Below, in pieces: positions 26,534 to 36,171 of a stretch of DNA of 64,000 bases. The notes under the pieces were generated by a model. That model was given only the letters and a program-made list of their open reading frames with translations. It was not told the origin of the DNA and ran no database searches. Position numbers and translations under genes: made by a program. The stretch comes from Marivita sp046592965 (GTDB lineage Bacteria; Pseudomonadota; Alphaproteobacteria; Rhodobacterales; Rhodobacteraceae). Numbering within the stretch: the stretch's first letter is position 1; the number at the start of each line of letters is the position of its first letter. The stretch covers positions 124,001 to 188,000 of the forward strand of contig NZ_JBISBV010000003.1 of NCBI RefSeq assembly GCF_046592965.1, read 5' to 3'.

Positions 26534-27819
26534 GAGCGCTTGTACTGTTTGCGATTGTCGCCTGTCTCATAATCGGAACCGGTTTCTTGCAAAGCTGGAA
26601 TTCGGCCCTGTTGATCCTGAACATGGGTCTGGTCAGCGCGGTGATGGCGCTTGGCGTGAACTTGCAATGGGGATTGGCGGGACTGTTCAACGTCGGTGTG
26701 ATGGGCTTTGTCGCGCTTGGCGGGCTTGCGGTTGTTCTGGTGTCGATGCCGCCAGTGCCTGCCGCCTGGGCAGCCGGTGGCATTCAGATATTGCTGGGTC
26801 TGGTTCTGGGGGCCGCGTCGGTCGTGGCGGCGGTGCTGATCTGGTCGCGCACCTCCGGACGTTTGCGGGGATGGGCCACGGCGGCGGTGCTGCTCGTTGG
26901 GCTGGTCGTCTGCCGCATGGTGCTCGATCCGGCGGTGCAATCTGTCGAGAGCGTGGATTCCGCGGTGTCGGGCTATCTCGGAGGGATGGGTTTGCCGGTA
27001 CTTCTTGCCTGGCCCGTCGGTGGGCTTCTGGCGGCTGGTGTTGCATGGATCATCGGCAAGACCGCGCTTGGCTTGCGGTCGGATTACCTCGCCATCGCGA
27101 CGCTGGGGATTGCCGAAATCATCATCGCGATCCTCAAGAACGAGGATTGGCTTGCGCGCGGCGTCAAGAACGTGATCGGCCTGCCCCGTCCGGTGCCTTA
27201 CGAGGTTGATCTGCAAGCCGATCCCGCCTTCGTGGAGCGTGCCACCGATTTCAATCTGGACCCGACAACCGCGTCGACGCTCTACGTGAAACTGGAATAC
27301 GGACTGCTCTTTGCGGTGGTTCTGATTATCTTGCTGGTGCTGTCGCAACTGGCGTTGAAAAGCCCGTGGGGCCGCATGATGCGGGCCATCCGCGACAACG
27401 AAACCGCAGCGCGCGCGATGGGCAAGGATGTCACCGCCCGGCATCTGCAAGTCTTTGTTCTGGGCTCGGCCATTTGCGGTATCGCGGGTGCGATGATGAC
27501 CACGCTTGACGGGCAATTGACGCCCGGCACCTACCAGCCGCTGCGCTATACGTTCCTGATCTGGGTGATGGTGATTGTCGGAGGATCGGGGAACAATCTG
27601 GGTGCGGTTCTGGGCGGATTCCTGATCTGGTTCCTGTGGGTTCAGGTCGAACCGATGGGACAGCTCGTGATGACGCTCGTGACCGCTGGAATGGCGGATG
27701 GTTCGTGGCTCAAGACGCACCTTCTGGACTCTGTGCAGCATATGCGTCTGTTGACAATGGGAGCGATCCTGCTTCTGGTTCTTCGGCTGAACCCGCGCGG
27801 GCTGTTGCCGGAGCGCTAA
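26530..27819 (+). CDS. LivM-type ABC transporter permease
   Basis: A 429-residue second permease. It contains the LivM landmarks LQWGLAGLFNVGVMGFVALGG, GLRSDYLAIATLGIAEII, SPWGRMMRAIRDNETAARAMGKDV and IVGGSGNNLGAVLGGFLIW. It is about 80-100 residues longer than a minimal LivM owing to an extra hydrophobic stretch between the second and third blocks, around residues 85-175. The ATG overlaps the livH-type stop (ATGA). A response regulator follows after 38 bp. Confidence 0.92.
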   Translation: MRALVLFAIVACLIIGTGFLQSWNSALLILNMGLVSAVMALGVNLQWGLAGLFNVGVMGFVALGGLAVVLVSMPPVPAAWAAGGIQILLGLVLGAASVVAAVLIWSRTSGRLRGWATAAVLLVGLVVCRMVLDPAVQSVESVDSAVSGYLGGMGLPVLLAWPVGGLLAAGVAWIIGKTALGLRSDYLAIATLGIAEIIIAILKNEDWLARGVKNVIGLPRPVPYEVDLQADPAFVERATDFNLDPTTASTLYVKLEYGLLFAVVLIILLVLSQLALKSPWGRMMRAIRDNETAARAMGKDVTARHLQVFVLGSAICGIAGAMMTTLDGQLTPGTYQPLRYTFLIWVMVIVGGSGNNLGAVLGGFLIWFLWVQVEPMGQLVMTLVTAGMADGSWLKTHLLDSVQHMRLLTMGAILLLVLRLNPRGLLPER

Positions 27820-27857
27820 AGGCCCCGGGCAAAAGCGCGACATCCGTGGTGAGGGCA

Positions 27858-28505
27858 ATGGACGACGATGGCGACACATCCCTAACGGCGTTGGTGATCG
27901 ACGATCATCCGCTATACCGTGACGCGCTGACGCAGATCTTGCAGGAAATGGTGAAGTTTGGCCATGTCCACGCAACCGACACAGTGACGTCCGCGCTATT
28001 CCTTCTGGAATCTCGCGTGCGCGTGGATGTCATTGTCGTGGATCTGGAACTGCCCGACGCTCATGGAGTCGACGCGCTGGTCGCCATGCACGCGGCCGCG
28101 CCAGAGGCCGCAATCCTCGCCGTGGGCGCGGACATGACCAGCGGCCTTGCCAGGGACGCCCTGGCCGCAGGAGCGGTTGGGTTCATCACGAAACTGTCTT
28201 GCCGCGCCGAGATCCGCGCGGAAATCGAACGCCTGTGCGTGGGACACGCGTTTCCATCCGCTAGCGTACTCGATGAGACAGAGGCCGCCGGGCGCCTCGC
28301 GTCATTGACGCCGCAACAAGCGCGCATCCTTGATTTGATTTGCCAAGGCAAGTTGAATAAGCAGATTGCATTTGATCTGTCGATCGCCGAAACGACGGTG
28401 AAAACACATGTCACGGCCATTCTTCGAAAACTTGACGTACACAGTCGCACACAGGCGGTTTTGCTTGCTCAGACGGCACGGGCCGACGGACCAACAGGAC
28501 ACTGA
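27858..28505 (+). CDS. NarL/FixJ-type response regulator with atypical receiver
   Basis: A 215-residue protein with a receiver domain (about 10-125) and a LuxR-type HTH (about 149-205: SLTPQQARILDLICQGKLNKQIA, TVKTHVTAILRKL). The acidic pair D15-D16, the phosphoacceptor D62 and the lysine K112 are present. The switch Thr/Ser that normally ends the fourth strand aligns with Gly90, so phospho-signalling may be altered. It follows the Liv-type permease by 38 bp on the same strand and may be part of that operon. No HisKA_3 kinase partner is adjacent. The ATG at 27858 has a close GAGGG; GTG starts 3-4 codons earlier are possible. Confidence 0.85.
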   Translation: MDDDGDTSLTALVIDDHPLYRDALTQILQEMVKFGHVHATDTVTSALFLLESRVRVDVIVVDLELPDAHGVDALVAMHAAAPEAAILAVGADMTSGLARDALAAGAVGFITKLSCRAEIRAEIERLCVGHAFPSASVLDETEAAGRLASLTPQQARILDLICQGKLNKQIAFDLSIAETTVKTHVTAILRKLDVHSRTQAVLLAQTARADGPTGH

Positions 28506-28529
28506 CCGGCGCGTTCGTTCGCCCTGCGC

Positions 28530-29828
28530 TCAACGCGCAATCACGATGTCGGCGCACAATCCTCCCAAGGCCTGGCTTTCGCCAAGACGCAGAACACCAC
28601 CGTGAACGCGGGCGATGTCTGCGGCGATGGCCAGCCCCAATCCGACACCCGAACCCTTGTCCTGATTGCGCGCCGGATCAAGGCGGACAAACGGGCGCAA
28701 GGCTGTGTCGCGGTGCTCGGGCGCAATGCCGGGGCCGTTGTCTTCGACCCGAATGCGCAGCGATTTTTCGGTCAGCGACACGGACACCTCGCACCGCGTT
28801 CCATAGCGCACGGCGTTGCCGATCAGGTTTTCGATCGCGCGCCGCATCGCGGTGCGCCGCAGCATCACTTCGCCCTGCCCCCGGATCTCCCCAAGCTCGA
28901 CCGCCATACCGGCGCGTTGGCATATGGAAACAATGTCTTGCACGAAATCCGGCACCCTGGTCGGTTCGGCGGGCGTGCCGTCCGAATTGCCTCGCGCGAA
29001 TTCGAGAAACGCATCGATGAGCCTTTGCATATCGTCAATGTCACGCTCAAGCGGTTCTCGGTCCTCGTCCTCCAGCATCGAAACGCCCAGCCGCAAGCGG
29101 GTCAGCGGCGTGCGCAGGTCGTGACTGACCCCGGACAACATCATGGTGCGCTGCTCGATCTGCCGCTCGATCCGCGAGCGCATTTCCAGAAACGCGTGCC
29201 CGGCCGAGCGGACCTCGACCGCGCCCGAAGGCGAGTAAGGCACATGCCGACCGCGGCCGAAGGCTTCGGCAGCCTCGGACAGACGGGTGATCGGACGCAG
29301 TTGGTTGCGCATGTACATATACGCGATCAATGTCATCAGCGCGCCGAAGACCACCATGTTGACCAGCAGTTGATGCGGATTCGACGCCGACGCGCGTTCG
29401 CGATTGAACTCGATCTTCACCAACGGCTGATCATCCCGCCGGACCCATACGTACACCGTGTGATCATCCACCAGATGGAGACGCTGAAATCCCTCGACGT
29501 CGCGTTCCAGCGTGCGCGTCACGACGATGCCGGAGAAATCATACCATCGGCGCAAATTTTGCGCCGGCATGTCTTCGGCAGAGGTGTCCAGGAAATCCAG
29601 CCGCAAGGCGCGCGCCAATGCCGGTTCATCGACCCACTCATCATCGAGCGCGGCATTGATCTCGCGCGCAAGCTCGACGCTCATCTGTTCGGTGACGCCC
29701 TCGAAATGCCGCTGGATGAACACCACCGACACGACAAGTTGCAACGTCACCACCGGCAGAATCAGGATCAGCGCGGCGCGACCGTAAAGCCCGCGAGGCA
29801 TGTAGCGTTTGAGCCAGTCAAAATTCAT
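28530..29828 (-). CDS. Sensor histidine kinase (EnvZ-like)
   Basis: A 432-residue inner-membrane kinase. TM1 spans about residues 19-38 and TM2 about 154-174, with a 115-residue periplasmic sensor between them, then HAMP. The phosphoacceptor is H236 in GVSHDLRTPLTRLR. The ATPase has NLIGNAVRYG, DNGPGI and GSGVGLGLAI. The architecture and the sequence around the H-box resemble EnvZ-type kinases, which pair with OmpR-type regulators. No such regulator is adjacent; the neighbouring regulator at 27858 is NarL-type and convergent, so this kinase is probably an orphan with a partner elsewhere. Confidence 0.88.
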   Translation of the reverse strand: MNFDWLKRYMPRGLYGRAALILILPVVTLQLVVSVVFIQRHFEGVTEQMSVELAREINAALDDEWVDEPALARALRLDFLDTSAEDMPAQNLRRWYDFSGIVVTRTLERDVEGFQRLHLVDDHTVYVWVRRDDQPLVKIEFNRERASASNPHQLLVNMVVFGALMTLIAYMYMRNQLRPITRLSEAAEAFGRGRHVPYSPSGAVEVRSAGHAFLEMRSRIERQIEQRTMMLSGVSHDLRTPLTRLRLGVSMLEDEDREPLERDIDDMQRLIDAFLEFARGNSDGTPAEPTRVPDFVQDIVSICQRAGMAVELGEIRGQGEVMLRRTAMRRAIENLIGNAVRYGTRCEVSVSLTEKSLRIRVEDNGPGIAPEHRDTALRPFVRLDPARNQDKGSGVGLGLAIAADIARVHGGVLRLGESQALGGLCADIVIAR

Positions 29829-29917
29829 GCCGCCACGCTACTGCACTGCCTGACAAAACGGAATGACCCGTCATCAAGAGGTTGCAAATCACGGCGCAGC
29901 CTGATGCTGTCGGCGCC

Positions 29918-30838
29918 ATGCAGAACGATCCCCAACCCGAGTTCCGGCCGATTCCAGGCGTGCCCGACATAGTGTCGCCGGGCCTGCGCCGCATCCTTGC
30001 GCCGAACCCGTCGCCGATGACATTTCGCGGCACCAACACCTATCTGCTGGGCACGTCCGACATCGCGATCATCGACCCCGGTCCGGACGACGAAACCCAT
30101 CTCGACGCGATCCTCAGCGCGGTTGGCGCGGCCAAAGTGTCGGCGATTTTCGTCACTCACGCGCATCTCGACCATTCCGCGCTTGCACGTCCGCTTTCGC
30201 GCCAGACCGCCGCGCCGGTCTATGCCTTTTCAGGCGCGCTTGGCGGGCGCAGCGAGCTGATGCAAGATCTCGCCAATCACGGCCTGATGCGCGGTGGCGA
30301 AGGCGTCGATCTCGGGTTCCAGCCCGATGTCGAACTGCATGACGGCGCAGAGATCCACGGCGCGGAATGGAGCGTGCAGGCGCTGCACACGCCCGGGCAT
30401 TTCGGAAATCATATGTGTTTTGGCTGGAATGACACGCTTTTTTGCGGCGATCTCGTCATGGGCTGGGCCAGTTCACTGGTCTCTCCGCCCGACGGCGATC
30501 TCACCGATTTCATGCATTCGTGCCGCCGTGTGCAGAGTGGAATTTGGTCCGTGCTCCACTCGGGCCACGGCGCGCCGATCACCGATCCCGCGTCCCGGCT
30601 CGACTGGCTGATCGCGCACCGCCACTCGCGCGAAGCCGCGCTCCTGTCCGCCCTGCGCGACGGCCCTGCAACCTGCGCCGATCTGGCCAGGCGCATCTAC
30701 ACCGACACGCCCCCTACTCTGATGCGCGCCGCGACACGGAATATCCTTGCGCATATGATTGATCTTTATCGCAAAAAAACGGTTATTCCCGATGGCCAGC
30801 TGACCGCAGAGGCATGCTTTGAACTTTGTCACAAATAG
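29918..30838 (+). CDS. MBL-fold metallo-hydrolase (LACTB2/glyoxalase II-like)
   Basis: A 306-residue protein with the metallo-beta-lactamase fold. The zinc motif HAHLDH is at residues 81-86 after the strand IFVT. Later ligands sit in HTPGHFGNH and LFCGDLVMG, and the conserved HSGHG block follows. A C-terminal winged-helix-like segment resembles the LACTB2 branch, some of which are RNases or thioesterases; the reaction cannot be fixed here. It diverges from the histidine kinase. The ATG at 29918 lacks a strong ribosome site, and a TTG 12 codons upstream is an alternative start. Confidence 0.82.
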   Translation: MQNDPQPEFRPIPGVPDIVSPGLRRILAPNPSPMTFRGTNTYLLGTSDIAIIDPGPDDETHLDAILSAVGAAKVSAIFVTHAHLDHSALARPLSRQTAAPVYAFSGALGGRSELMQDLANHGLMRGGEGVDLGFQPDVELHDGAEIHGAEWSVQALHTPGHFGNHMCFGWNDTLFCGDLVMGWASSLVSPPDGDLTDFMHSCRRVQSGIWSVLHSGHGAPITDPASRLDWLIAHRHSREAALLSALRDGPATCADLARRIYTDTPPTLMRAATRNILAHMIDLYRKKTVIPDGQLTAEACFELCHK

Positions 30839-30901
30839 GCGCATTTTTTTGCCAAACCCTCTGGACGCGCCCCACCACTGTTGCTAAACCCCGCCTCGTG
30901 T

Positions 30902-30976
30902 TCCGGCGTAGCTCAGCGGTAGAGCAGTTGACTGTTAATCAATTGGTCGTAGGTTCGATCCCTACCGCCGGAGCCA
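30902..30976 (+). tRNA. tRNA-Asn (GTT)
   Basis: A 75-nt cloverleaf with acceptor strands TCCGGCG (30902-30908) and CGCCGGA (30966-30972), discriminator G and an encoded CCA. The anticodon loop CTGTTAA has GTT at 30934-30936. The D and T arms (GCTC/GAGC and TTCGATC) are standard. Confidence 0.97.
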
Positions 30977-30985
30977 AAAATCCCC

Positions 30986-31018
30986 CAAGAAACCAGATTT
31001 CTTGAGATTTTGGCTTTT
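30986..31018 (+). terminator. Probable terminator of tRNA-Asn
   Basis: CAAGAAA (30986-30992) pairs with TTTCTTG (30998-31004) around a 5-nt loop, and is followed by AGATTTTGGCTTTT. An outer CCAAAA/TTTTGG pairing is also possible. The T tract is interrupted, so strength is moderate. Confidence 0.5.
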
Positions 31019-31229
31019 GGACGCCGTGGCGCCAAAGCCGATCCCTTCCTAGATTGTCGCGCGCAGTCCAGAGACTATCGTGCGCACTTGCCGCTTGCGG
31101 TGACCGTGTATCGGCACGGCGTTGCGGCCGCGAAATGGTAGGAAATTCAACGCAAAGGTATCATAATTTCGACCCTTTCTAAGGCGCTAATCCATTGATG
31201 TGTTTCGCCGCTTGGGAACGACCGAATTT

Positions 31230-31994
31230 ATGTACCGTACATCACCCGTTCTTGTGCTGGACGAAGGTCCCTTGCGTATCCGTTACGTGCCCGGGGACAG
31301 CAAAAGGCTTGTGGTGAGTTTTTCGGGTGTCGGACGGGTGCGATCCGAAGAACCTCCGATCGAGTTCTTTTCGAGCGCTTCAGACAATGGCAGGAACCAC
31401 GTGCTTTTCGTGACCGATCGATCCCGGTCTTGGCTGAATGGGACAGGCATCGCCGCGATCATACGGTCTGCCATCGACGCGATACGCGATGACATCGGTG
31501 CCGTGAGCGTGGTTGGCCTTGGCAATTCCATGGGCGGCTTTATGGCCCTTGCGCTATCCAGGGACGTGGCATTTGACGCTGTGTTCGCGCTCACGCCGCA
31601 GTATTCGATCCTGCCAAACGAGGTGCCCGAGGAAACGCGGTGGCGGTATTTCAGAAAGCGGATCGAAACGGTCCATTATCCGCGTGCGGATACGTTTCGC
31701 CCCGATCGCACCAAGTATTTCATCCTCCACGGCAGCGATGAAAGCGAACTTGTCCATGCGCTGCGGTTTCCCATGGCCAATGGAGTATCGCACTTCATCC
31801 TGCCAGGCTGTGGCCACCAGTTGGCGTCACAGATGAAGCGAAAAGGTCTCCTGACCCCGATCGTGCGTGATCTGATCGATGGGCGGTATCGGCGCATGAG
31901 AACGCGTTTGAACGCGCTTGATGCGATGAGACGGATAGATTTCGAGGCACGCCGGCGCACTGCAAATCAACATCTCAGCATCGCTGCCGAATAG
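31230..31994 (+). CDS. Alpha/beta-hydrolase-like protein of unknown function
   Basis: A 254-residue protein with a serine-hydrolase nucleophile elbow GNSMGG (Ser100) after the strand VSVVGL, and a plausible late histidine in ILPGCGHQLAS. The stretch LVVSFSGVGRV near the start fits a first strand and oxyanion region. I do not recognise a closer family. No signal peptide is present. Codon use and base composition look somewhat less GC-rich than the neighbours, and the gene stands alone downstream of tRNA-Asn, so recent acquisition is possible but unproven. A GTG start at 31200 is an alternative; neither start has a strong ribosome site. Confidence 0.65.
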   Translation: MYRTSPVLVLDEGPLRIRYVPGDSKRLVVSFSGVGRVRSEEPPIEFFSSASDNGRNHVLFVTDRSRSWLNGTGIAAIIRSAIDAIRDDIGAVSVVGLGNSMGGFMALALSRDVAFDAVFALTPQYSILPNEVPEETRWRYFRKRIETVHYPRADTFRPDRTKYFILHGSDESELVHALRFPMANGVSHFILPGCGHQLASQMKRKGLLTPIVRDLIDGRYRRMRTRLNALDAMRRIDFEARRRTANQHLSIAAE

Positions 31995-32059
31995 ACCCTG
32001 GCCCTGCGTGTGGGTGGGACGCCTGGTCAGCCATCGAACCCACAGCGTATTTCTGTGAA

Positions 32060-32094
32060 GAAAAACGGGCGCCCAAAGGGACGCCCGCAAGGTT
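32060..32094 (-). terminator. Intrinsic terminator of nrdJ
   Basis: On the minus strand CGGGCG-T-CCC pairs with GGGCGCCCG (one bulged T) around TTT, and is followed by TTTTTCTTC. It lies about 120 bp beyond the nrdJ stop with no other minus-strand gene between them. Confidence 0.75.
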
Positions 32095-32214
32095 CGCAAA
32101 TCAGGCTCTGTTGGTTCACCGCTCGGTTTGTTTTCTGCCTGCGGCCTGATTGGCGTTCAGGGCGAGCGCACCCGCCCCAAATCTCTCATGCATGATCGAC
32201 AGGTCTCTCCGATC

Positions 32215-35200
32215 TCAGCTACACCCGCTCGTTCCGCCACAGGTGTTGCACTTCATGCAGGTGCCGTTGCGCACCAGCGTGTAGTTGCCGCAATCGCCGC
32301 AGGCTTCGCCCTCATAGCCTTGCATCTTGGCGCGGGTGACGGCGGTCATGGCGGTGGCGCTGGTGGTTCGGGTCATCGAGGTGGCGACGAACGTGGTTTC
32401 AGGAACCAGCGTGCTCAGCGCCGAGACCGGGTCACCGCCAACGGCTACCGCACCGGACTGGCCACCTTGCAACACCACCAATTCCTGCGGCATCCGCTTG
32501 CGCAGGTAGCCGGTGGAGCTGATCTGCTTGAGCACTTCGAGCGAGCGTGACGCGGCCGTTTCCGACAGTTCCTTGACGTTGGAAACGCCCTCTTCCTCGC
32601 CGCGTCCGATATCATCGAAGGAAGCACCTTCCGGTTTGACATGCGCCAGGTCGGTGCGGTCGAGATAGGACACGGCCAGTTCGCGGAAGATGTAATCGAG
32701 GATCGAGGTCGCGTTCTTGATGCTGTCATTACCCTGCACCATGCCCGCCGGTTCGAACTTGGTGAAGGTAAAGGCGTCCACGAACTCTTCCAGCGGCACA
32801 CCGTATTGCAGACCGACCGACACGGCGATGGCGAAGTTGTTCATCATCGCGCGGAAGCCGGCGCCTTCCTTGTGCATGTCGATGAAAATTTCGCCAAGCT
32901 GGCCATCGGCATACTCGCCGGTGCGCAGGTAGACCTTATGGCCGCCGATGATGGCCTTCTGGGTATAGCCCTTGCGTCGCTCCGGCATTTTCTCACGCTG
33001 CTGCGCGACCTCCTTGATGACGATCTTCTCGACAATCTTTTCCGCCAGAACCTGCGCCTTTTCGTGCATGGAACCGGATTCCAGCACCTCTGCCGCGTCC
33101 TCGTCCTCGACCAGCGCGGCTGCCAGAGGTTGCGACAGTTTGGAGCCGTCGCGGTAAAGCGCGTTGGCCTTGGTGCCGAGCGACCAGCTCAGCTCATAGG
33201 CGTTCTGGCAATCCTCGATGGTGGCGTCATTGGGCATGTTGATCGTCTTGGAGATCGCGCCCGAGATGAAGCTTTGCGCCGCTGCCATCATGGTGATGTG
33301 GCTGTTGACCGAGAGATAGCGCTTACCCTTCTTGCCGCAGGGATTGGCACAATCAAAGATCGACAGATGCTCGTCCTTCAGATGCGGTGCGCCTTCCAGC
33401 GTCATGGTTCCGCAGACATGATCGTTCGCGGCGTCGATCTGGGCCTTGCTGTAGCCCAGGTGGCGCAGCAGGTCGAAGGCCGGATCGTTGAGTTTTTCGG
33501 CCGGGATGCCCAGCACCTCGCGGCAGAATTCCTCGCCCAGCGTCCACTGGTTGAAGACGAAGCGGATGTCGAATGCCGCCGCCAGCGCGCCATCGACTTT
33601 TTGCAGTTGGGCCGGTCCAAAGCCGTGGCCCACCAGCGACGTATGGTTGATGCCCGGCGCGTTGCCGATGGAGCCGTGACCGACGGCATAGGCCACGATC
33701 TCTTCGATCTGCGCCGAGCCGTACCCGAGCTTTTCAAGCGCGGCAGGAACCGACTGGTTGATGATCTTGAAATAGCCGCCGCCCGCCAGCTTCTTGAATT
33801 TCACCAGCGCAAAGTCCGGCTCGATCCCGGTGGTGTCGCAATCCATCACCAGACCGATGGTGCCGGTGGGCGCGATCACGGTGGACTGTGCGTTGCGGTA
33901 GCCGTGCTTTTCGCCAAGGCGCAGCGCTTCGTCCCAGCTCGATTTGGCCAGTTCGACCAACGTCGGATCGGGGCAGTTGCCGTGATCCAGCGCGACCGGC
34001 TTGACCGACAGCGCCTCATAGCCATCGGTCTTGCCATAGGCGGCGTTGCGGTGATTGCGGATCACCCGCAGCATGTGCTCGCGGTTTTTCTTGTAGCCGG
34101 CAAAAGCACCCAGCTCTCCGGCGATCTCGGCCGATGTGGCATAGGAGACACCCGTCATCACAGCGGTCAGTGCGCCACACAGCGCGCGGCCCTCGTCGCT
34201 GTCATAGGAATAGCCCATGTTCATCAGCAGGCCGCCGATATTGGCATAGCCCAGACCCAGCGTGCGGAAGTCAAAGGAGCGCTGCGCGATCTCCTTCGAC
34301 GGAAACTGCGCCATCATCACGCTGATTTCCAGCGTCAGCGTCCAGAGGCGCGTGGCATGCATGTAGTCCTCGGACTGAAACACACCGTCCTTGAGGAAGG
34401 TCAGCAGGTTCATGGACGCGAGGTTACAGGCCGTGTCATCGAGGAACATGTATTCCGAGCATGGGTTGGAGCCGCGAATCTCGCCATCCGCCGGGCAGGT
34501 GTGCCATTCGTTGACGGTGGTGTGGAACTGGATGCCCGGATCGGCGCAGGCCCATGCGGCGTGGCCCACGTCTTCCCACAGGTCGCGCGCCTTGATCGTC
34601 TTGGCGACGCTGCCATCGGTGCGGCGGATCAGCTCCCAATCTGCGTCGTCCTTGACCGCTTGCAGAAAGGCGTTGGTGACGCGGATGGAGTTGTTGGAGT
34701 TCTGGCCCGAGACCGACGCATAGGCCTCGGAGTCCCAATCGGTGTCATAGGTCGGGAATTCGATGGTCGCATAGCCCTGCCGCGCGTAATCGAGCACGCG
34801 CTTGATGTAGGTCTCGGGGATCATCACCTGCTTGGCTGCCCGGATCGCGCCTTTCAGGGCGTCGTTCTTCTTGGGATCATAGGCGTCTTCTTCCGCGCCG
34901 TCCCATGTGCCGATGGCCGCAAAGATCGCGTTCAGCATCTTCTCGTGCATCTTCGATCCGGCGACAATGGAAGCGACCTTCTGCTCTTCCTTGACCTTCC
35001 AGTTGATGAATTCCTGAATGTCCGGGTGGTCGGCATCGCAGATCACCATCTTGGCCGCGCGACGTGTGGTGCCGCCCGACTTGATCGCGCCCGCCGCGCG
35101 GTCGCCGATCTTGAGAAAGCCCATCAGGCCCGACGATTTGCCGCCGCCCGACAGCGGCTCATTCGCCGCGCGCAGGCTGGAGAAGTTGGTGCCGGTGCCG

Positions 35201-35865
35201 GAGCCATACTTGAACAGACGCGCCTCGCGCACCCAGAGGTCCATGATGCCGCCCTCGCCCACCAGATCGTCGGCAACGGACTGGATGAAACACGCGTGCG
35301 GTTGCGGATGCTCGTAGGCGGAGGTGGATTTCGTGAGCTTGCCGGTCTTGTAATCGACATAGAAGTGGCCCTGCCCCGGACCGTCGATGCCATAGGCCCA
35401 ATGCAGGCCGGTGTTGAACCATTGCGGGGAGTTGGGCGCGGCCATCTGGGTCGCCAGCATGTGGCGCATCTCGTCGAAATAGGCCTGCGCGTCCTCTTCG
35501 GTGGTGAAATAACCGCCCTTCCAGCCCCAATAGGTCCAGGCGCCGGCCAGACGATCAAAGACCTGCTTGGAGGAGGTCTCTCCTGTGGTTTCGGTCTTGG
35601 CGGAGGCCGGTTTGCTGCGCCACAGGAAGCTCGGGACGTCGTTTTCCTCGATCTTCTTCAGCTCGTCAGGCACCCCGGCCTTGCGGAAATACTTCTGCGC
35701 GATGACATCGCTGGCGACCTGGCTCCAGCTGGCAGGAACCTCGACATTGTCGAGATGGAAGACAATCGTTCCGTCGGGATTGCGGATCTCGGAGGTGGTC
35801 GAGACGAACTCGATCCCCGCATATGCGTCTTGGCCTGCCTTGGTAAATTTCCGCTCTATTTTCAT
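32215..35865 (-). CDS. nrdJ: Coenzyme B12-dependent (class II) ribonucleotide reductase
   Basis: NrdJ reduces ribonucleotides to deoxyribonucleotides using adenosylcobalamin to make the thiyl radical. The 1216-residue length matches the long alphaproteobacterial form. Landmarks include GTGTNFSSLR near residue 220, the Asn-Cys-Glu active-site segment NPCSEYMFLDDTACNLASMNL-type block in two pieces around residue 475, and STVIAPTGTIGLVMD. A C-terminal zinc-ribbon-like tail has CGDC (1189-1192), CMKC (1203-1206), C1209 and C1215, which passes electrons to the active site. It is a stand-alone gene with its own terminator. Upstream lie two NrdR boxes and a DnaA-box cluster. The ATG at 35865 has only a weak GAGAA ribosome site. 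Confidence 0.96.
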   Translation of the reverse strand: MKIERKFTKAGQDAYAGIEFVSTTSEIRNPDGTIVFHLDNVEVPASWSQVASDVIAQKYFRKAGVPDELKKIEENDVPSFLWRSKPASAKTETTGETSSKQVFDRLAGAWTYWGWKGGYFTTEEDAQAYFDEMRHMLATQMAAPNSPQWFNTGLHWAYGIDGPGQGHFYVDYKTGKLTKSTSAYEHPQPHACFIQSVADDLVGEGGIMDLWVREARLFKYGSGTGTNFSSLRAANEPLSGGGKSSGLMGFLKIGDRAAGAIKSGGTTRRAAKMVICDADHPDIQEFINWKVKEEQKVASIVAGSKMHEKMLNAIFAAIGTWDGAEEDAYDPKKNDALKGAIRAAKQVMIPETYIKRVLDYARQGYATIEFPTYDTDWDSEAYASVSGQNSNNSIRVTNAFLQAVKDDADWELIRRTDGSVAKTIKARDLWEDVGHAAWACADPGIQFHTTVNEWHTCPADGEIRGSNPCSEYMFLDDTACNLASMNLLTFLKDGVFQSEDYMHATRLWTLTLEISVMMAQFPSKEIAQRSFDFRTLGLGYANIGGLLMNMGYSYDSDEGRALCGALTAVMTGVSYATSAEIAGELGAFAGYKKNREHMLRVIRNHRNAAYGKTDGYEALSVKPVALDHGNCPDPTLVELAKSSWDEALRLGEKHGYRNAQSTVIAPTGTIGLVMDCDTTGIEPDFALVKFKKLAGGGYFKIINQSVPAALEKLGYGSAQIEEIVAYAVGHGSIGNAPGINHTSLVGHGFGPAQLQKVDGALAAAFDIRFVFNQWTLGEEFCREVLGIPAEKLNDPAFDLLRHLGYSKAQIDAANDHVCGTMTLEGAPHLKDEHLSIFDCANPCGKKGKRYLSVNSHITMMAAAQSFISGAISKTINMPNDATIEDCQNAYELSWSLGTKANALYRDGSKLSQPLAAALVEDEDAAEVLESGSMHEKAQVLAEKIVEKIVIKEVAQQREKMPERRKGYTQKAIIGGHKVYLRTGEYADGQLGEIFIDMHKEGAGFRAMMNNFAIAVSVGLQYGVPLEEFVDAFTFTKFEPAGMVQGNDSIKNATSILDYIFRELAVSYLDRTDLAHVKPEGASFDDIGRGEEEGVSNVKELSETAASRSLEVLKQISSTGYLRKRMPQELVVLQGGQSGAVAVGGDPVSALSTLVPETTFVATSMTRTTSATAMTAVTRAKMQGYEGEACGDCGNYTLVRNGTCMKCNTCGGTSGCS

Positions 35866-36010
35866 CGTGCCGTTCTCATTTCTAATTCAACCCCAACCAA
35901 TGGCCCTAAATGGCCGACAGAGACGCAGGCACACGCCATCCACGCGCTAAATCGCGCGGATGCAAACGATGACGTTCGAAACTTGGTGTGTTCGTCCCTC
36001 GGCCGATCAA

Positions 36011-36026
36011 ACACTATATCTTGTGT
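36011..36026. promoter_or_regulatory. NrdR box 1
   Basis: ACACTATATCTTGTGT matches the NrdR consensus ACAC-W-ATATAT-W-GTGT at 15 of 16 positions. It lies 146 bp upstream of nrdJ. NrdR is the zinc-finger/ATP-cone repressor of ribonucleotide reductase genes. Confidence 0.75.
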
Positions 36027-36042
36027 GTGTCCGTATCGGCCT

Positions 36043-36058
36043 GCACAAATTGGCGTAT
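36043..36058. promoter_or_regulatory. NrdR box 2 (degenerate)
   Basis: GCACAAATTGGCGTAT keeps the CAC and GT ends and matches about 10 of 16 consensus positions. It starts 32 bp from box 1, the helical phasing (three turns) seen for paired NrdR boxes, which is the main reason to accept it. Confidence 0.45.
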
Positions 36059-36171
36059 CTTCTGCCATCGCGTCAACGCTTTTTTCACGAATTTGAACAT
36101 AGATTTTGGGTTGACCGGCAATCGGGACACAAGGGGTGGTGATTCACATGTGGACGGGCCGTGTATAGGTC

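Noticed and set aside
30902..31994. Genomic island inserted at tRNA-Asn
   Set aside because: No integrase, no second copy of the tRNA 3' end downstream, and only one lone gene follows before nrdJ.
32641..36096. A 1151-codon open frame on the plus strand opposite nrdJ
   Set aside because: It is antisense to a conserved enzyme and arises from the third-position GC bias. Its protein has no recognisable domains.
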